A stretch of 64,000 nt of DNA from Nitrospira_E sp052156535 (GCF_052156535.1 NZ_JBQKUP010000017.1:11138-75137); one strand, 5' to 3'. Positions 1-9,567 are shown, counted from the first letter of the stretch. Notes: generated by a model not told the origin, from the sequence alone. Program-made: numbers and translations.

Positions 1-874
1 ACAGGTTGCCGAGTTGCTCCAATTCCTTACGATCGTCGTCACGATCGGCTTGCACAAATATCCCGAGATCCTCCTGATCAAATGGAAATCGACCCTCCAC
101 CATGCTGCGGCAGAGTAATTCGCCGACAAGCCCGCCACGGGAATGGGAGACCAAATGCAAGCGGGCTCCCTTGGGAAACTGGCGAACCAGTTCCACCGCA
201 TTTTGAATAGGACTTTGCGAAAGCGTGCGATGCTGGAAGGCAAGCACGCGATCTGGATACTGCGCGAGCAGTTGCAACATGCGTGCATTGGCACCGTCTT
301 CCCATAACCCTCCGAAACTTCCCTCGGAGGAGGAAGCGGTCCCATGGAGAAAGACCAGCCAGGGTTTGTTCGACTTTCCCGTTTCCAGTGGCTTAATTCG
401 TGAATAGTCAGAAGGCGCTTTCCCCTTCCAACGATAGAGGCCCGGGCCGGGCTGTAAGACACCCTCCACTTTGTCCTTAATAAAATCCGTGGTCGCACCC
501 ACGGGATCCAGACCAAACACTTTGAGCCCTTTAATTATCCAATCGCCCACCACCCCACGGCTCGCGGACCCCAATGGCAGAACCAGGGGAAGTTCTATCT
601 CCTCCCCCGCAGCCCCACGAGTGGGCGTCAATCCAAAATCCTGCTGCAGGTCATCGGCCCGTACCCACAATTTCACGCCCTGGTTCAATTCCAACTGAAC
701 CAGATCGTCGGGATTCAGATCGTCAAGTGCCAACGGCGTGCGCCCCGCACGGGCACGTTCGACCTTCGCACTATGCTTGAGCGTAATCAGGCTCTTCAGA
801 TTGGAAGGGAAATCGGGAGGAGTCGATTTCGAATCAAGTGCCTGACGTTGTCCATGAATCATGAGACGTTTCAT
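1..874 (-). CDS. Alpha/beta-hydrolase-like protein, partial (C-terminus beyond left edge)
   Basis: The open frame runs from an ATG at 874, with GGAGA just upstream, off the left edge; 291 codons are visible. Around residue 170 there is a hydrolase-like strand with an oxyanion-type turn (WLVFLHGTASS). Around residues 241-249 comes VSHSRGGLV, a G/S-x-S-x-G nucleophile elbow with the serine near residue 245. The first 120 residues are polar and look like an adaptor or fold-capping region. Similar proteins (DUF7379-type hydrolase domain) often carry a CHAT peptidase or another effector domain at the C-terminus, but that part is not in the window. No signal peptide is visible, so a cytoplasmic location is likely. 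The hydrolase fold is well supported; the substrate is unknown. Confidence 0.7.
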   Translation of the reverse strand, partial: MKRLMIHGQRQALDSKSTPPDFPSNLKSLITLKHSAKVERARAGRTPLALDDLNPDDLVQLELNQGVKLWVRADDLQQDFGLTPTRGAAGEEIELPLVLPLGSASRGVVGDWIIKGLKVFGLDPVGATTDFIKDKVEGVLQPGPGLYRWKGKAPSDYSRIKPLETGKSNKPWLVFLHGTASSSEGSFGGLWEDGANARMLQLLAQYPDRVLAFQHRTLSQSPIQNAVELVRQFPKGARLHLVSHSRGGLVGELLCRSMVEGRFPFDQEDLGIFVQADRDDDRKELEQLGNL

Positions 875-1580
875 TGTCTATTCTCCACATGATGTTGGCA
901 CAACCACCAATACCTACCGGGACAAGCAGTGAGTGACCTGTGCGAGTGATGACTGACGTTCCATTCTTTTTCTCTATCGATAGAAGATTGCGAGGGTATT
1001 ACAGCAAATTCGTCGAAAAATTCCTACCCTAGACTCCGTCACTAGAGTAAAACGCGGACAGACCATTGAGGAATCATGGACATGACAAGTCTTGAAAGAA
1101 GCATTGAGGTGGCAGAGGCTGAAAAAGGGAGGGTTTAATTTCGGCGAATGTCCGACGAGGCCCTTACCCGAGCAAACCATTATGCAAACCTTAATTGAGA
1201 AAAAAGCAGGTTTATGATCCGACAATACAAAGGGGAAACATAGAACAGGAATTCCGACTTCCCGCCGGTCAGAATGACCAGCAGCATTCTAGAAAACCCT
1301 TAGGGCGATGCCGGCCTTTTCTTTCTCTGACCTCCTTCGCCCATTCTCAGCAAAAAACAGCCTATCCCCTGCAGCCAAAGTGTGATACTAAGGGAAACGG
1401 AGGATCTGTGCCCAAACCACTTATCCCCCGCTAGGCGAAATGCTTCGCCGCCAGCTCAGCATGACATTAGGGAAAAAGTAATAAGGAAAAAAGAATCAAG
1501 GCAAAGGGGATTGCAAATATGGATGACGGGGTAAACTAATCTTTTTAGAAATACTTGGCGGGAGAAGCATCCTGGATCCA
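875..1580. other. Intergenic region without a supported gene
   Basis: About 700 bases lie between the divergent/convergent gene ends. Short open frames occur on both strands but have no ribosome binding site and unlikely protein composition. A small perfect hairpin (GGCGAA-ATGC-TTCGCC) is at 1434-1449. I see no RNA gene. Confidence 0.5.
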
Positions 1581-3056
1581 CTACTGTGGATTCACTTGAG
1601 CCAGGTGTTCCTGCTCCCAACCGCCGCCTACGGCTTTGAACAGATCCACCATAGCCGTGAGACGTGCGCGTTCGGTTTGGACCACGCCCAATTCCGCATC
1701 CAGGACGATGCGCTGAGCATCGATGACGTCGATATAGCTGACCAATCCCTTGCGATAGCGGATGTCCGCGAGCTCCAGCGATTCCCGGGCGGCTGCCACA
1801 TGTTGGTGTTGACTGACCAGTTGCTCTTTGCGCGTTTGGAGGGCAACCAGCACATCAGCCACTTCCCTAAACGCATTCAGAATGGTTTGATGGTAGTCTT
1901 CCAACATTTGCTGATACCGGTTTTCCGCCACCTCCAATCTGGCCAAATTGGTATAGCCTTCAAAGATGGGAACGGTAATCGAGGGACCGATGGCCATGTT
2001 GCGGCTGCCCCATTTGAACCATTGATCGAATTCGCTGGTGAGAAACCCTCCGTTTCCCGTGATGGCCACGCTGGGGAAAAAGTAGGCGCGGGCTTCTCCA
2101 ATTCGAGCATTGGCGGCTTTTAAGGTTTCTTCCTTTTCCAAAATATCCGGGCGCCGTTGCAACAGATCTGAAGGCAGCCCAACAGGGATCGTGGGTTGCG
2201 CCATCACGGACCGAAGGGGTTTGGAGGACAACACCAGCGTACCGGGATTGGCTCCCGTCAACACTTCGAGTTGATGCAGTTGCACAGCCCGTTGACGCCG
2301 AAACTCGGGAATTTGCGAGGCCGTTTGAGCCACAAGGGTTTCCTCTCGTTTCACATCCAGGTCGGATACCAGACCGGCCTGTGCACGGCTCCGGATGATC
2401 GACAGTGAGTCTTGTTGAAGGGCCAAGTTCCGTTCCGCAATTTCCACTTGTTCGTCGAGTTCACGAAGCCGGAAATAGGAATCTCCCACCTCACCGACCA
2501 GGCTCAACAACAGACCGCGGCGATTCATTTCGCTCCCCAGCGCTTCTGCGGTAAAGGCCTCCTTTCCGCGTCGAATGCGACCCCATAAATCCAGTTCCCA
2601 TCGAAGATCGATGTCCGCACGCCAAATATCAAAATTGGCTCCCGGCGGCGCAAACCCTTCAGGCGCCCCTCCTGTGGGACCGACCAAAATGCTTTCCGAT
2701 CGACGGATTCGGCTATACGATCCATTCAAGGACACATTGGGATAGAGCCCCGCTCCTGACCCATAGGCAATCGCGTGCGCCTCCAGCACCCGAAACGCAG
2801 CTTGTCGGAGATCATGGTTACGGTCCAAGGCCTGTTCAATCAATCCATTCAATTCATCGTTGCCAAACATTCGCCACCACCCGGCCTCCGGCACCTGTCC
2901 TACCGTAATAGGAAGCTGAGCGGATGAGCCTTCCAGGGTCATCCTGTTCCAGTCTTCCGGGACATTGAGGTCCGGCTGCTGATAGTCCGGCCCCATCAGA
3001 CATCCCGGCAGACAAAGGATCATAAGCAGCATGGGTATGTGTTTCGTTGCGATCAT
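1581..3056 (-). CDS. RND/ABC-type outer-membrane factor lipoprotein (NodT family)
   Basis: This 491-residue protein forms the outer-membrane channel of a tripartite exporter. The N-terminus (MIATKHIPMLLMILCLPGC) is a lipoprotein signal with a lipobox ending at Cys19. It is followed by the typical family opening MGPDYQQP and two repeats of the TolC-like outer membrane efflux domain (roughly residues 75-265 and 290-480). The length matches the NodT/OprM family. The ATG at 3056 has AAGGAG eight bases upstream; the frame stays open further upstream, but that stretch overlaps the preceding gene. It is the last gene of a five-gene operon, 10 bases after the HlyD-type adaptor, so the adaptor and ABC genes are its likely partners. 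Confidence 0.92.
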   Translation of the reverse strand: MIATKHIPMLLMILCLPGCLMGPDYQQPDLNVPEDWNRMTLEGSSAQLPITVGQVPEAGWWRMFGNDELNGLIEQALDRNHDLRQAAFRVLEAHAIAYGSGAGLYPNVSLNGSYSRIRRSESILVGPTGGAPEGFAPPGANFDIWRADIDLRWELDLWGRIRRGKEAFTAEALGSEMNRRGLLLSLVGEVGDSYFRLRELDEQVEIAERNLALQQDSLSIIRSRAQAGLVSDLDVKREETLVAQTASQIPEFRRQRAVQLHQLEVLTGANPGTLVLSSKPLRSVMAQPTIPVGLPSDLLQRRPDILEKEETLKAANARIGEARAYFFPSVAITGNGGFLTSEFDQWFKWGSRNMAIGPSITVPIFEGYTNLARLEVAENRYQQMLEDYHQTILNAFREVADVLVALQTRKEQLVSQHQHVAAARESLELADIRYRKGLVSYIDVIDAQRIVLDAELGVVQTERARLTAMVDLFKAVGGGWEQEHLAQVNPQ

Positions 3057-3066
3057 ACGTTTCTCC

Positions 3067-4089
3067 TTACGGAGTCTCCCCTGTCTCCGACAACGGACGG
3101 GAGGAATCAGATGGCCGGGTTCCGTTCTTCGATCGGTTAGGGTCCTGACTCGAAACCCGTTCAACAGGGCGCTCGATATAGACATCGACTTGTTGGCCGA
3201 CATAGACCGGGAATGGAGGCCGTTCAAATCGATAAATCACCTGGAGCACTCTGGTGTCGACCCGCTCTCGATTGTCTCCAGTGAGGGAACGTTTGGGCAC
3301 AATGTAGGGTTCAATGCGATCGAAGGTAAGAGGAATAGCCTGATCCGTATATCCTTTAAGGTAGGCCACCGCCGGACTTCCCGGCACCACCAGCGGCGCA
3401 TTGACCTCATCGATATCGGCCCGTACCTGTAAGGTTTCCGTATCCCCTAATATGATGAGCGGCTCGATGGCATTCACCGTGGCATATTCCCCGGCTCGAA
3501 TATTGACCTGAAGAATCGTCGCCGCACGCGGTGCTCGAACCGTGAGACGGTTTAATAACGCTTGCACTTCATCCCGTTCTGTTCTGGCCAAATGGAAATC
3601 AGCCCTTGCCCGAACCAACGCACGCTTGGCACCTTCCGCCTCATGCCATTTTCTCTTCACATCATCCTCACTGACCGCCCGACGATCCGTGACCGACTGA
3701 AGCCGCTTTAATTGGTCCTGGACATCCCGAAGCCGGATCTCCTGCTCGGCAATCCGCGCCGCGGCAGACGGGAGCGAATCGGTTTTGGTTTGCAGTTGTG
3801 CCCGCAACTCCCGATCATCCAACTGAAACAACGGATTCCCCTGCTCAACATGATCCGCCACCGTGACATACACCTTCGTCACCAGACCGGAGACCGGTGG
3901 CGCGATCCTGACATTTTCGTTCACAGCCTCAATAATGCCTGCTGCGGCCACCGTGACCGGATACGGATTCTGAGGAGGAGCTTCCATCGGTGGAGGCGGA
4001 GCCACTTTCTTATTTGCGCCCCACAACGTCGCAATCGTCAAAATGATGCCCCCCAACGCAATCCAAAAACTCAAACGCCGCAGTACCAT
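3067..4089 (-). CDS. HlyD-family periplasmic adaptor (DevB-like membrane fusion protein)
   Basis: The 340-residue membrane fusion protein links an inner-membrane ABC transporter to the outer-membrane factor. A single N-terminal membrane anchor (residues 5-24, FWIALGGIILTIATLWGA) is followed by a proline-rich linker. The first biotinyl-lipoyl half follows (IAPPVSGLVTKVYVTVADHV, about residues 63-82), then a coiled-coil hairpin rich in Arg, Glu and Gln (about 95-180), the second lipoyl half (VRAPRAATILQVNIRAGE) and a beta-barrel domain. The extended C-terminus is polar and probably disordered. The gene abuts the ATPase gene, whose stop is one base upstream, which indicates translational coupling. 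By order and partners it resembles DevB of DevBCA exporters; the cargo is not predictable. Confidence 0.88.
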   Translation of the reverse strand: MVLRRLSFWIALGGIILTIATLWGANKKVAPPPPMEAPPQNPYPVTVAAAGIIEAVNENVRIAPPVSGLVTKVYVTVADHVEQGNPLFQLDDRELRAQLQTKTDSLPSAAARIAEQEIRLRDVQDQLKRLQSVTDRRAVSEDDVKRKWHEAEGAKRALVRARADFHLARTERDEVQALLNRLTVRAPRAATILQVNIRAGEYATVNAIEPLIILGDTETLQVRADIDEVNAPLVVPGSPAVAYLKGYTDQAIPLTFDRIEPYIVPKRSLTGDNRERVDTRVLQVIYRFERPPFPVYVGQQVDVYIERPVERVSSQDPNRSKNGTRPSDSSRPLSETGETP

Positions 4090-4827
4090 CTAAACGGGTG
4101 TCTCCTGTCCTTCTTGGATCTGATCCACTCGTCCATCTTCCATATGGACAATGCGATCGCCAAATTCAAAAATCCGGGTATCGTGCGTCACAATAATCAC
4201 CCCCCGATCATGCTGCTTTCCGATATCATGCAATTGCTGCACAATGCGGTGTCCCGTTTCTCCATCCAGGTTCGCCGTCGGCTCGTCACACAGCAGTAAC
4301 TGGGGATCACTCACCAGGGCCCGGGCAATCGCCACCCGCTGTTGCTCGCCTCCCGACAGTCTGGTTGGCAATGCCGCCAAGCGCTCTCCCATGCCCATGC
4401 TCCCAAGAATCTTCTCCGCTTGAGCCAGGGCCTCGTGTTTGGCTACCCCGCGTATCAATAACGGCACGGCGGCATTCTCGACCGCGGTGAGAGTGGGCAG
4501 GAGATGATATTGCTGAAAAATAAATCCCAGATGATCTCGACGAAATTTCGTTTTTTCCGACGCGGACAATTCCAGGATGGATTCGCCCAAAATTTTCACC
4601 TCGCCCTCATCGCTTTCTAAAATGCCGGCAATCACCGACAAGAGAGTCGTTTTCCCGCTACCCGAAGGCCCCACCAGCAACAAAACTTCCCCGTGGGCGA
4701 CATGTAAATCAACTCCCTTCAAGACAGGAATCCTGGTCTCTCCTTCCCCAAACGATTTCACCACTCCCCTGGCCTGCACCAGCCAGTGAGCCGAATCATG
4801 GTTGGGCGGAGATGGATTCCCACTCAC
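4090..4827 (-). CDS. ABC transporter ATP-binding protein (DevA/LolD/MacB type)
   Basis: Nucleotide-binding subunit of the exporter. It has Walker A GPSGSGKTTLL, the Q-loop FIFQQYHLLPTLTAVENAAVP, signature LSGGEQQRVAIARAL, Walker B LLLCDEPTANLD and the H-loop IIVTHD, in the normal order. The C-terminal half is typical of the LolD/MacB/DevA class that energises mechanotransmission exporters rather than substrate translocation through the membrane. I place the start at the GTG at 4827 (245 residues), five bases after the permease stop and with GGGGGT upstream. A TTG at 4860 would give 256 residues but would overlap the permease by 29 bases. The gene sits between permease and adaptor genes in one operon. 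Confidence 0.9.
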   Translation of the reverse strand: MSGNPSPPNHDSAHWLVQARGVVKSFGEGETRIPVLKGVDLHVAHGEVLLLVGPSGSGKTTLLSVIAGILESDEGEVKILGESILELSASEKTKFRRDHLGFIFQQYHLLPTLTAVENAAVPLLIRGVAKHEALAQAEKILGSMGMGERLAALPTRLSGGEQQRVAIARALVSDPQLLLCDEPTANLDGETGHRIVQQLHDIGKQHDRGVIIVTHDTRIFEFGDRIVHMEDGRVDQIQEGQETPV

Positions 4828-4831
4828 GGCG

Positions 4832-5965
4832 CTACCCCCGAAACACAATTGCCGGTTCAAGTTTGGCCAACTTTCGAATGCTAATTACACTCGAGACACT
4901 ACAGATCAATAAGAGCGCCACGGCCACTCCGACGAGAAGAGGCCATGTTTCTTTAAAGGGCAGCCGGTCTCCACCTGCAGCGGTCAATCCAAACAGGGTG
5001 GCCAATCCCACACCGACTCCATACCCAATGGATCCGACGGTAAAACTTTGCAGGAGGATCATACGCGCCAGCATCCCCGTACTGGCTCCAATCGCTTTCA
5101 GCGCGCCAAACTGCGGCAGGTTCTCAACCGTAAACAGGTAAAAGGTTTGTCCGGAAATCGCCATCCCCACAATAAATCCTAATAACACGGTGGTACCAAA
5201 ATTCACGCCAATACCGGTGTTTTGGAGAATCCATCGAATCGTTTTCCATCCAAACTGGTCAGCGGTAAATGCACCCAATCCGGTTTGTTTATGAATCCGC
5301 CTGGCTAATTCTTCCGGGCTGATCCCACTCACCGGACTGGCAAGGACATACGACAATTTCCGCCGTTCTTCGGGTGTCACACTCAAGGCTCGTTCGTAGG
5401 TGGTGTAGACGAAGGGAAAATTTTGAAAACTTTTTTGTGTCTTCACGATCGCCACGACCCTGACACGGTGATCATTGATTTCAAACGTGGTGCCGAGATG
5501 AATGTTTTCGGGCCCACCTAACCGTTCCACTCCTAATTGATCGATCGCGACCGCGTCAGGAGACCGCAGCTCTTCAATGTTGCCTTCCAACACCCTAGCG
5601 GGCCGACCGATTAACGTACTGGATTCAATCCCGACTAACGCAATTTGCTCATAATTCCCATCCCGCAACCTCGCCCGCTGGACGCCCTTATAGAGGGGAA
5701 CCGCCCACTCGACACCGGAAACACTTCGAACCACGTTCACCGTGGTATCGGCCAGCGGTTTAATCTCTTCGACTTGATTGATATTGGAATCGGTGACCCA
5801 TACAGGGGCATTCACATTGGTGATGCCCGATTGCGACCAGGTCATCAACCCCCAGAAAATGGATCCCTGCTGAACGATGAGCATCGTGGAAAACGTGAGC
5901 CCCGCCAGCAACATGAGGTATTTGGGGCGATCGCCAAACAACATTTTCAGTGCAACATAATTCAT
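4832..5965 (-). CDS. ABC transporter permease, FtsX/DevC type
   Basis: The 377-residue membrane subunit has one N-terminal transmembrane helix (about residues 16-36), a large periplasmic domain (about 45-255) and three C-terminal helices in an FtsX-like domain (about 258-365). This is the DevC/MacB layout. The segment GALKAIGASTGMLARMILLQ is a typical FtsX coupling region that contacts the ATPase. The start ATG overlaps the stop of the TetR gene by four bases (ATGA), so the operon is translationally coupled from the regulator. The periplasmic domain and the HlyD adaptor argue for an exporter that works on periplasmic or membrane-derived substrates. Confidence 0.88.
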   Translation of the reverse strand: MNYVALKMLFGDRPKYLMLLAGLTFSTMLIVQQGSIFWGLMTWSQSGITNVNAPVWVTDSNINQVEEIKPLADTTVNVVRSVSGVEWAVPLYKGVQRARLRDGNYEQIALVGIESSTLIGRPARVLEGNIEELRSPDAVAIDQLGVERLGGPENIHLGTTFEINDHRVRVVAIVKTQKSFQNFPFVYTTYERALSVTPEERRKLSYVLASPVSGISPEELARRIHKQTGLGAFTADQFGWKTIRWILQNTGIGVNFGTTVLLGFIVGMAISGQTFYLFTVENLPQFGALKAIGASTGMLARMILLQSFTVGSIGYGVGVGLATLFGLTAAGGDRLPFKETWPLLVGVAVALLLICSVSSVISIRKLAKLEPAIVFRG

Positions 5966-6636
5966 ACCTTCCGTGCCGTCCGCGTCCGAGGTTTGCTTGG
6001 CTGACCTGACCTGCGTACCGCTCCCTTCGGTGAAGGGAGTTTGAGTCCGTTCATCATGAGGTTCACAAAAGTCCGCGAAATGTCTTCGGCAGTCTGAGGA
6101 AGTTGGGCCTGAAATAAGACCGTCAACAACCGATGATAAATCAGCATGCCCATAAAGGCGCGTGCAGCGATGAGGGGCTGAACGGGCTGAAAGGCCCCAT
6201 CATCTATGCGCTGTTGAATGTAGCCGGCCAAAAAATCGTAAAACACCCGGATGTGATTGTGGAAAAACATATCCGACATCTCATGGTTTTCCAGTGCGCT
6301 AAACAAAATCAGCCTCATCAAATCGGAATCCGGAGCCCCTCCGACCACCGTCCGGGCAATCACGGAAAACACCTCAACATCTTTTTGTTGCTCAGCGAGA
6401 CTTTTTACTTTGGAGAGTAATCCCGGCACGGGCGATTCCTCTGCAAGAATGGCCGCATACAAATCCTCTTTACTGGGAAAATGTTTAAAAATAAGGGCTT
6501 CGCTGACTCCTGCCCTCTGGGCAATCTCCCGGGTCTTGGTCCCGCTAAACCCTTTTTTGGCAAATAAGGAGGCCGCCGATTGAATGATTTTGGCCTTCCG
6601 CACCGGACCGCTTATTCGTTTCGGTGATAATGGCAT
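5962..6636 (-). CDS. TetR/AcrR family transcriptional regulator
   Basis: A 224-residue regulator with an N-terminal helix-turn-helix (about residues 14-60). The signature AASLFAKKGFSGTKTREIAQ-RAGVSEALIFKHFPSKEDLY is typical of the family. The ligand-binding domain is followed by a short basic tail (RTRTARKV). It is the first gene of the exporter operon and overlaps the permease by four bases. A perfect 14-base palindrome lies 18 bases upstream of the start, so autorepression of the whole operon with release by an exported compound is the simplest model. The inducer is unknown. Confidence 0.9.
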   Translation of the reverse strand: MPLSPKRISGPVRKAKIIQSAASLFAKKGFSGTKTREIAQRAGVSEALIFKHFPSKEDLYAAILAEESPVPGLLSKVKSLAEQQKDVEVFSVIARTVVGGAPDSDLMRLILFSALENHEMSDMFFHNHIRVFYDFLAGYIQQRIDDGAFQPVQPLIAARAFMGMLIYHRLLTVLFQAQLPQTAEDISRTFVNLMMNGLKLPSPKGAVRRSGQPSKPRTRTARKV

Positions 6637-6653
6637 CGTCTACCTTCCAGCAT

Positions 6654-6667
6654 AGTGAGTATTCACT
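6654..6667. promoter_or_regulatory. Palindromic operator, probable TetR-family binding site
   Basis: AGTGAGTATTCACT is self-complementary except at the central wobble pair and lies just upstream of the regulator start. Size and symmetry fit TetR-family operators. Binding by the adjacent regulator is inferred. Confidence 0.6.
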
Positions 6668-6869
6668 TACCATGGTATGATCTCACAAGAAACCTGTCAA
6701 GGAATCTGGATCATTTGCAATTTTTTCGGGAACGGTGGAAAATTCGTAAAACTAATCCACCCAATCCAGTTTCATCACAATCATCAGTACTTCGGATGCT
6801 CTGAGATGTTCAGATGGACACAAGGGAGTTTCCACCTCCCATTATGGCCACGAGAGTTCATCACCAACA

Positions 6870-6902
6870 CAGGTGCAGGTGCAGGTGCAGGTGCAGGTGC
6901 AG
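6870..6902. repeat. Hexanucleotide tandem repeat (CAGGTG)5.5
   Basis: Five complete CAGGTG units plus a partial one form a perfect short tandem repeat between the exporter regulator and lon. It would read as alternating Gly-Ala or Gln-Val in two frames, but no convincing gene covers it. Slippage could change the spacing of upstream elements; any effect on lon is speculative. Confidence 0.85.
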
Positions 6903-7059
6903 CTTTCGTTTTCGCTCATGAATGGCTTTTTGACTCTACCCCAGCATGGCACAACCGGTAGGTCGTGCCAATCAATTTGACTCAACGGAAAAGATGCGTA
7001 TCTTGTTGGGGAGAACAGTTATTATGTTGGTATACACCTGAAGGACGGTGAAGATATAA

Positions 7060-9501
7060 ATGGATACTCCCCCAGCTACCGAAAATACACTCATTGTTTC
7101 CCTCCCGCTCGTCCCTGTTAAACGAACGGTCTTGTTTCCCGATACCCTCGTTCCCTTCACGATTGGTCGACCCCGCTCGATCGCTGCGGTGGAAGCCGCG
7201 ATGAATTCGGAAGACAAAGCCTTGGTGTTCGCCACCCAGCGTGACTCAGAAAAGGAGGAACCCGAGTTCGATGACCTGTATGGCATCGGCACGAAAGCCG
7301 TCATCAAGCAAATGGGCAAAACTCCGGACGGTCATCTTCAGGTTCTCGCACAGGGAATCGAACGCGTCGTCTTACTGAAAAAGGAACAAGACGAACCCCA
7401 TATGATCGTTCGCTCCCGGCAACTTGCTCTTGCGCTTGAATCCGACCTTGAACTGGAAGCCTTGCATCGTGAACTGGTTGAACTTATTGGCCAATTACCG
7501 GAATTATTGACCACTCAGGGCGTGGTGGAATTGGTAGCCGTACTTCGAGCCGAAAAAAATCCCCTTTCAGTGGCGTATCGGCTCGTGTCCCTCCTCAACC
7601 TCAATGTGGAACGATTACAAGGGCTTCTGGAGCAATCCGATGCCAAGGAAGTCCTTCGCCAGGTGTATGGCGCGTTGGCCCATGAACTTCATATCCTCAA
7701 AATTCGCCATGAAATCGCGAGCCAGGCCCAAGCCGAAATTGGAAAATCCCAACGGGAATATTTTTTGCGCCAACAGTTAAAAGAAATTCAGCAGGAACTG
7801 GGAGACCTGGAGACCCAACCCGAAGATGGCGAGGTAGGGGAATTAAAAGCCAGGATCGAGAAAGCCGACCTTCCCGACATCGTGAGAACTGAAGCCACCA
7901 GAGAACTGAAGCGTCTGGTCAAGCTGCCTCCTGCCTCCCCGGATCATCAAGTCATTCGGAGCTATCTGGAGTTGGTTCTGGAATTACCGTGGAACACCCT
8001 CACAGAAGACCACTTGGATCTGACTCATGTTCGGACGATATTAGATGAAGATCATTACGGCATTCAGGATGTCAAAGAACGCATCCTTGAGCATCTGGCC
8101 GTGTTGAAGTTGAATCCTTCTGCGAAGGCTCCCATTCTATGCTTGGTGGGACCTCCGGGGGTGGGGAAAACCAGCTTGGGGCAATCCATTGCCCGCGCCC
8201 TGGAAAGAAAGTTTGAACGTCTGAGCTTAGGGGGTCTTCATGACGAAGCCGAATTGCGTGGGCATCGCCGCACATATGTTGGCGCGATGCCAGGCCGTCT
8301 AATTCAGGCTCTTCGACGAGCTGGGGCCAAAAATCCGATCCTGATGCTGGACGAGGTCGATAAGGTTGGACAGGATTTCCGGGGAGATCCCGCGTCAGCC
8401 TTGTTAGAAATTCTTGACCCGGAACAAAATCATACCTTCCGCGACAATTACTTAGATCTGCCCTTTGACCTCTCTAAAGTGATGTTCATTACCACGGCCA
8501 ATTCCCTGGACACCATCTCCCGTCCTCTCTTGGATCGGATGGAGACTATCCGTCTGGGAGGCTACAGTCATCAGGAAAAACTTGAAATTGCCAATCGCTA
8601 TTTGTGGCCTCGCCGCTTAAAGGAAGCCGGCTTGGAGTCCAAACCTTTGACGCTCGAGGAACAGGTGATTCCTCATATCATCAAACGCTATACCCGGGAA
8701 GCCGGCGTTCGCCAATTGGAACAGATGTTGGGACGGTTAACTCGGAAAGTGGCGCTGAAGCTGGCAGAACATCCGCCGGACCAGCCGGAGGAATCTCTCA
8801 CGATTACCCAAGTGGACCTTCCGGAATGGTTGGGCATCGAACGATTTATGCCTGAGGAAGCCAGAAAAACATTGCCCCTGGGGGTAGCGACGGGAATGGC
8901 CTGGACAGAAACCGGCGGGGATGTCCTCTATGTTGAGAGTGCCCTTCTTCCGGGAGGGAGCGACCTCACCATTACCGGCCACATTGGCGATGTCATGCAG
9001 GAATCAGCACAAGCGGCTCGAAGTTATCTCTGGTCGCGTGCCGAATCGCTGGGCCTGGATATCGCGGTGTTCAAGCAGAGTGGAATGCATATTCATGTGC
9101 CGGAGGGCGCCATTCCTAAAGATGGGCCATCCGCCGGTGTGACCATGGCCAGTGCTCTGGCTTCACTCTTACTGAAAATCCCGGTTAGGAAGGATACGGC
9201 GATGACCGGAGAAATTGGGTTAACCGGATTGGTCCTGCCTGTGGGCGGGATTAAAGAAAAGATTCTGGCGGCGCATAGGGTCGGATTGCGACGCATTGTC
9301 CTTCCCAAAGCCAATGAAAAAGATCTGAAAGATGTGCCTGACACGGTACGATCGGAATTGTCCGTTGTTTTCGTGGAAACGATTGAGGAGGCCTTACATG
9401 CTGTCCTGCTCAAGACGCCGGACACTCGTGAGAGAGAAAAGAATCCTCCTCACACCCAGCCTGCCGAAAGTGAGCAGAAATCCGTCATGGGCAGTCCCTA
9501 G
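7060..9501 (+). CDS. lon: ATP-dependent Lon protease
   Basis: The 813-residue LonA-type serine protease degrades misfolded and regulatory proteins in the cytoplasm. The N-terminal substrate-binding LON domain spans about residues 12-205, followed by a coiled-coil (about 220-270). The AAA+ module has Walker A GPPGVGKTS near residue 365 and Walker B ILMLDEVDK. The protease domain carries the catalytic serine at about 691 (PKDGPSAGVT) and the lysine in GIKEK at about 732-734. The C-terminus has a polar tail of about 30 residues. It is a single-gene unit; a GAAG element precedes the ATG. There is an unusual hexamer repeat in the upstream region. Confidence 0.97.
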   Translation: MDTPPATENTLIVSLPLVPVKRTVLFPDTLVPFTIGRPRSIAAVEAAMNSEDKALVFATQRDSEKEEPEFDDLYGIGTKAVIKQMGKTPDGHLQVLAQGIERVVLLKKEQDEPHMIVRSRQLALALESDLELEALHRELVELIGQLPELLTTQGVVELVAVLRAEKNPLSVAYRLVSLLNLNVERLQGLLEQSDAKEVLRQVYGALAHELHILKIRHEIASQAQAEIGKSQREYFLRQQLKEIQQELGDLETQPEDGEVGELKARIEKADLPDIVRTEATRELKRLVKLPPASPDHQVIRSYLELVLELPWNTLTEDHLDLTHVRTILDEDHYGIQDVKERILEHLAVLKLNPSAKAPILCLVGPPGVGKTSLGQSIARALERKFERLSLGGLHDEAELRGHRRTYVGAMPGRLIQALRRAGAKNPILMLDEVDKVGQDFRGDPASALLEILDPEQNHTFRDNYLDLPFDLSKVMFITTANSLDTISRPLLDRMETIRLGGYSHQEKLEIANRYLWPRRLKEAGLESKPLTLEEQVIPHIIKRYTREAGVRQLEQMLGRLTRKVALKLAEHPPDQPEESLTITQVDLPEWLGIERFMPEEARKTLPLGVATGMAWTETGGDVLYVESALLPGGSDLTITGHIGDVMQESAQAARSYLWSRAESLGLDIAVFKQSGMHIHVPEGAIPKDGPSAGVTMASALASLLLKIPVRKDTAMTGEIGLTGLVLPVGGIKEKILAAHRVGLRRIVLPKANEKDLKDVPDTVRSELSVVFVETIEEALHAVLLKTPDTREREKNPPHTQPAESEQKSVMGSP

Positions 9502-9567
9502 GCTTTGAGGGGATGATCTTCTCTCCGGCCTTGATTCTTCTCTCTTTATGGAAATACCGCGAGGAGG

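Noticed and set aside
974..1225. 83-codon minus-strand frame
   Set aside because: No ribosome binding site and an unlikely composition with many aromatic and Cys residues.
1448..1470. CAGCTCAGCATGACATT, similar to CATGCTGAGTGGAACG near 62207
   Set aside because: The shared stretch is too short to call a repeat family from two places.
1596..2123. 175-codon plus-strand frame opposite the outer-membrane factor
   Set aside because: Antisense shadow, no ribosome binding site.
3712..4299. 195-codon plus-strand frame opposite the HlyD/ABC genes
   Set aside because: Antisense shadow of strongly supported genes.
6677..6961. 94-codon plus-strand frame across the hexamer repeat
   Set aside because: The Gly-Ala stretch arises from the repeat; no start signal or protein-like rest.
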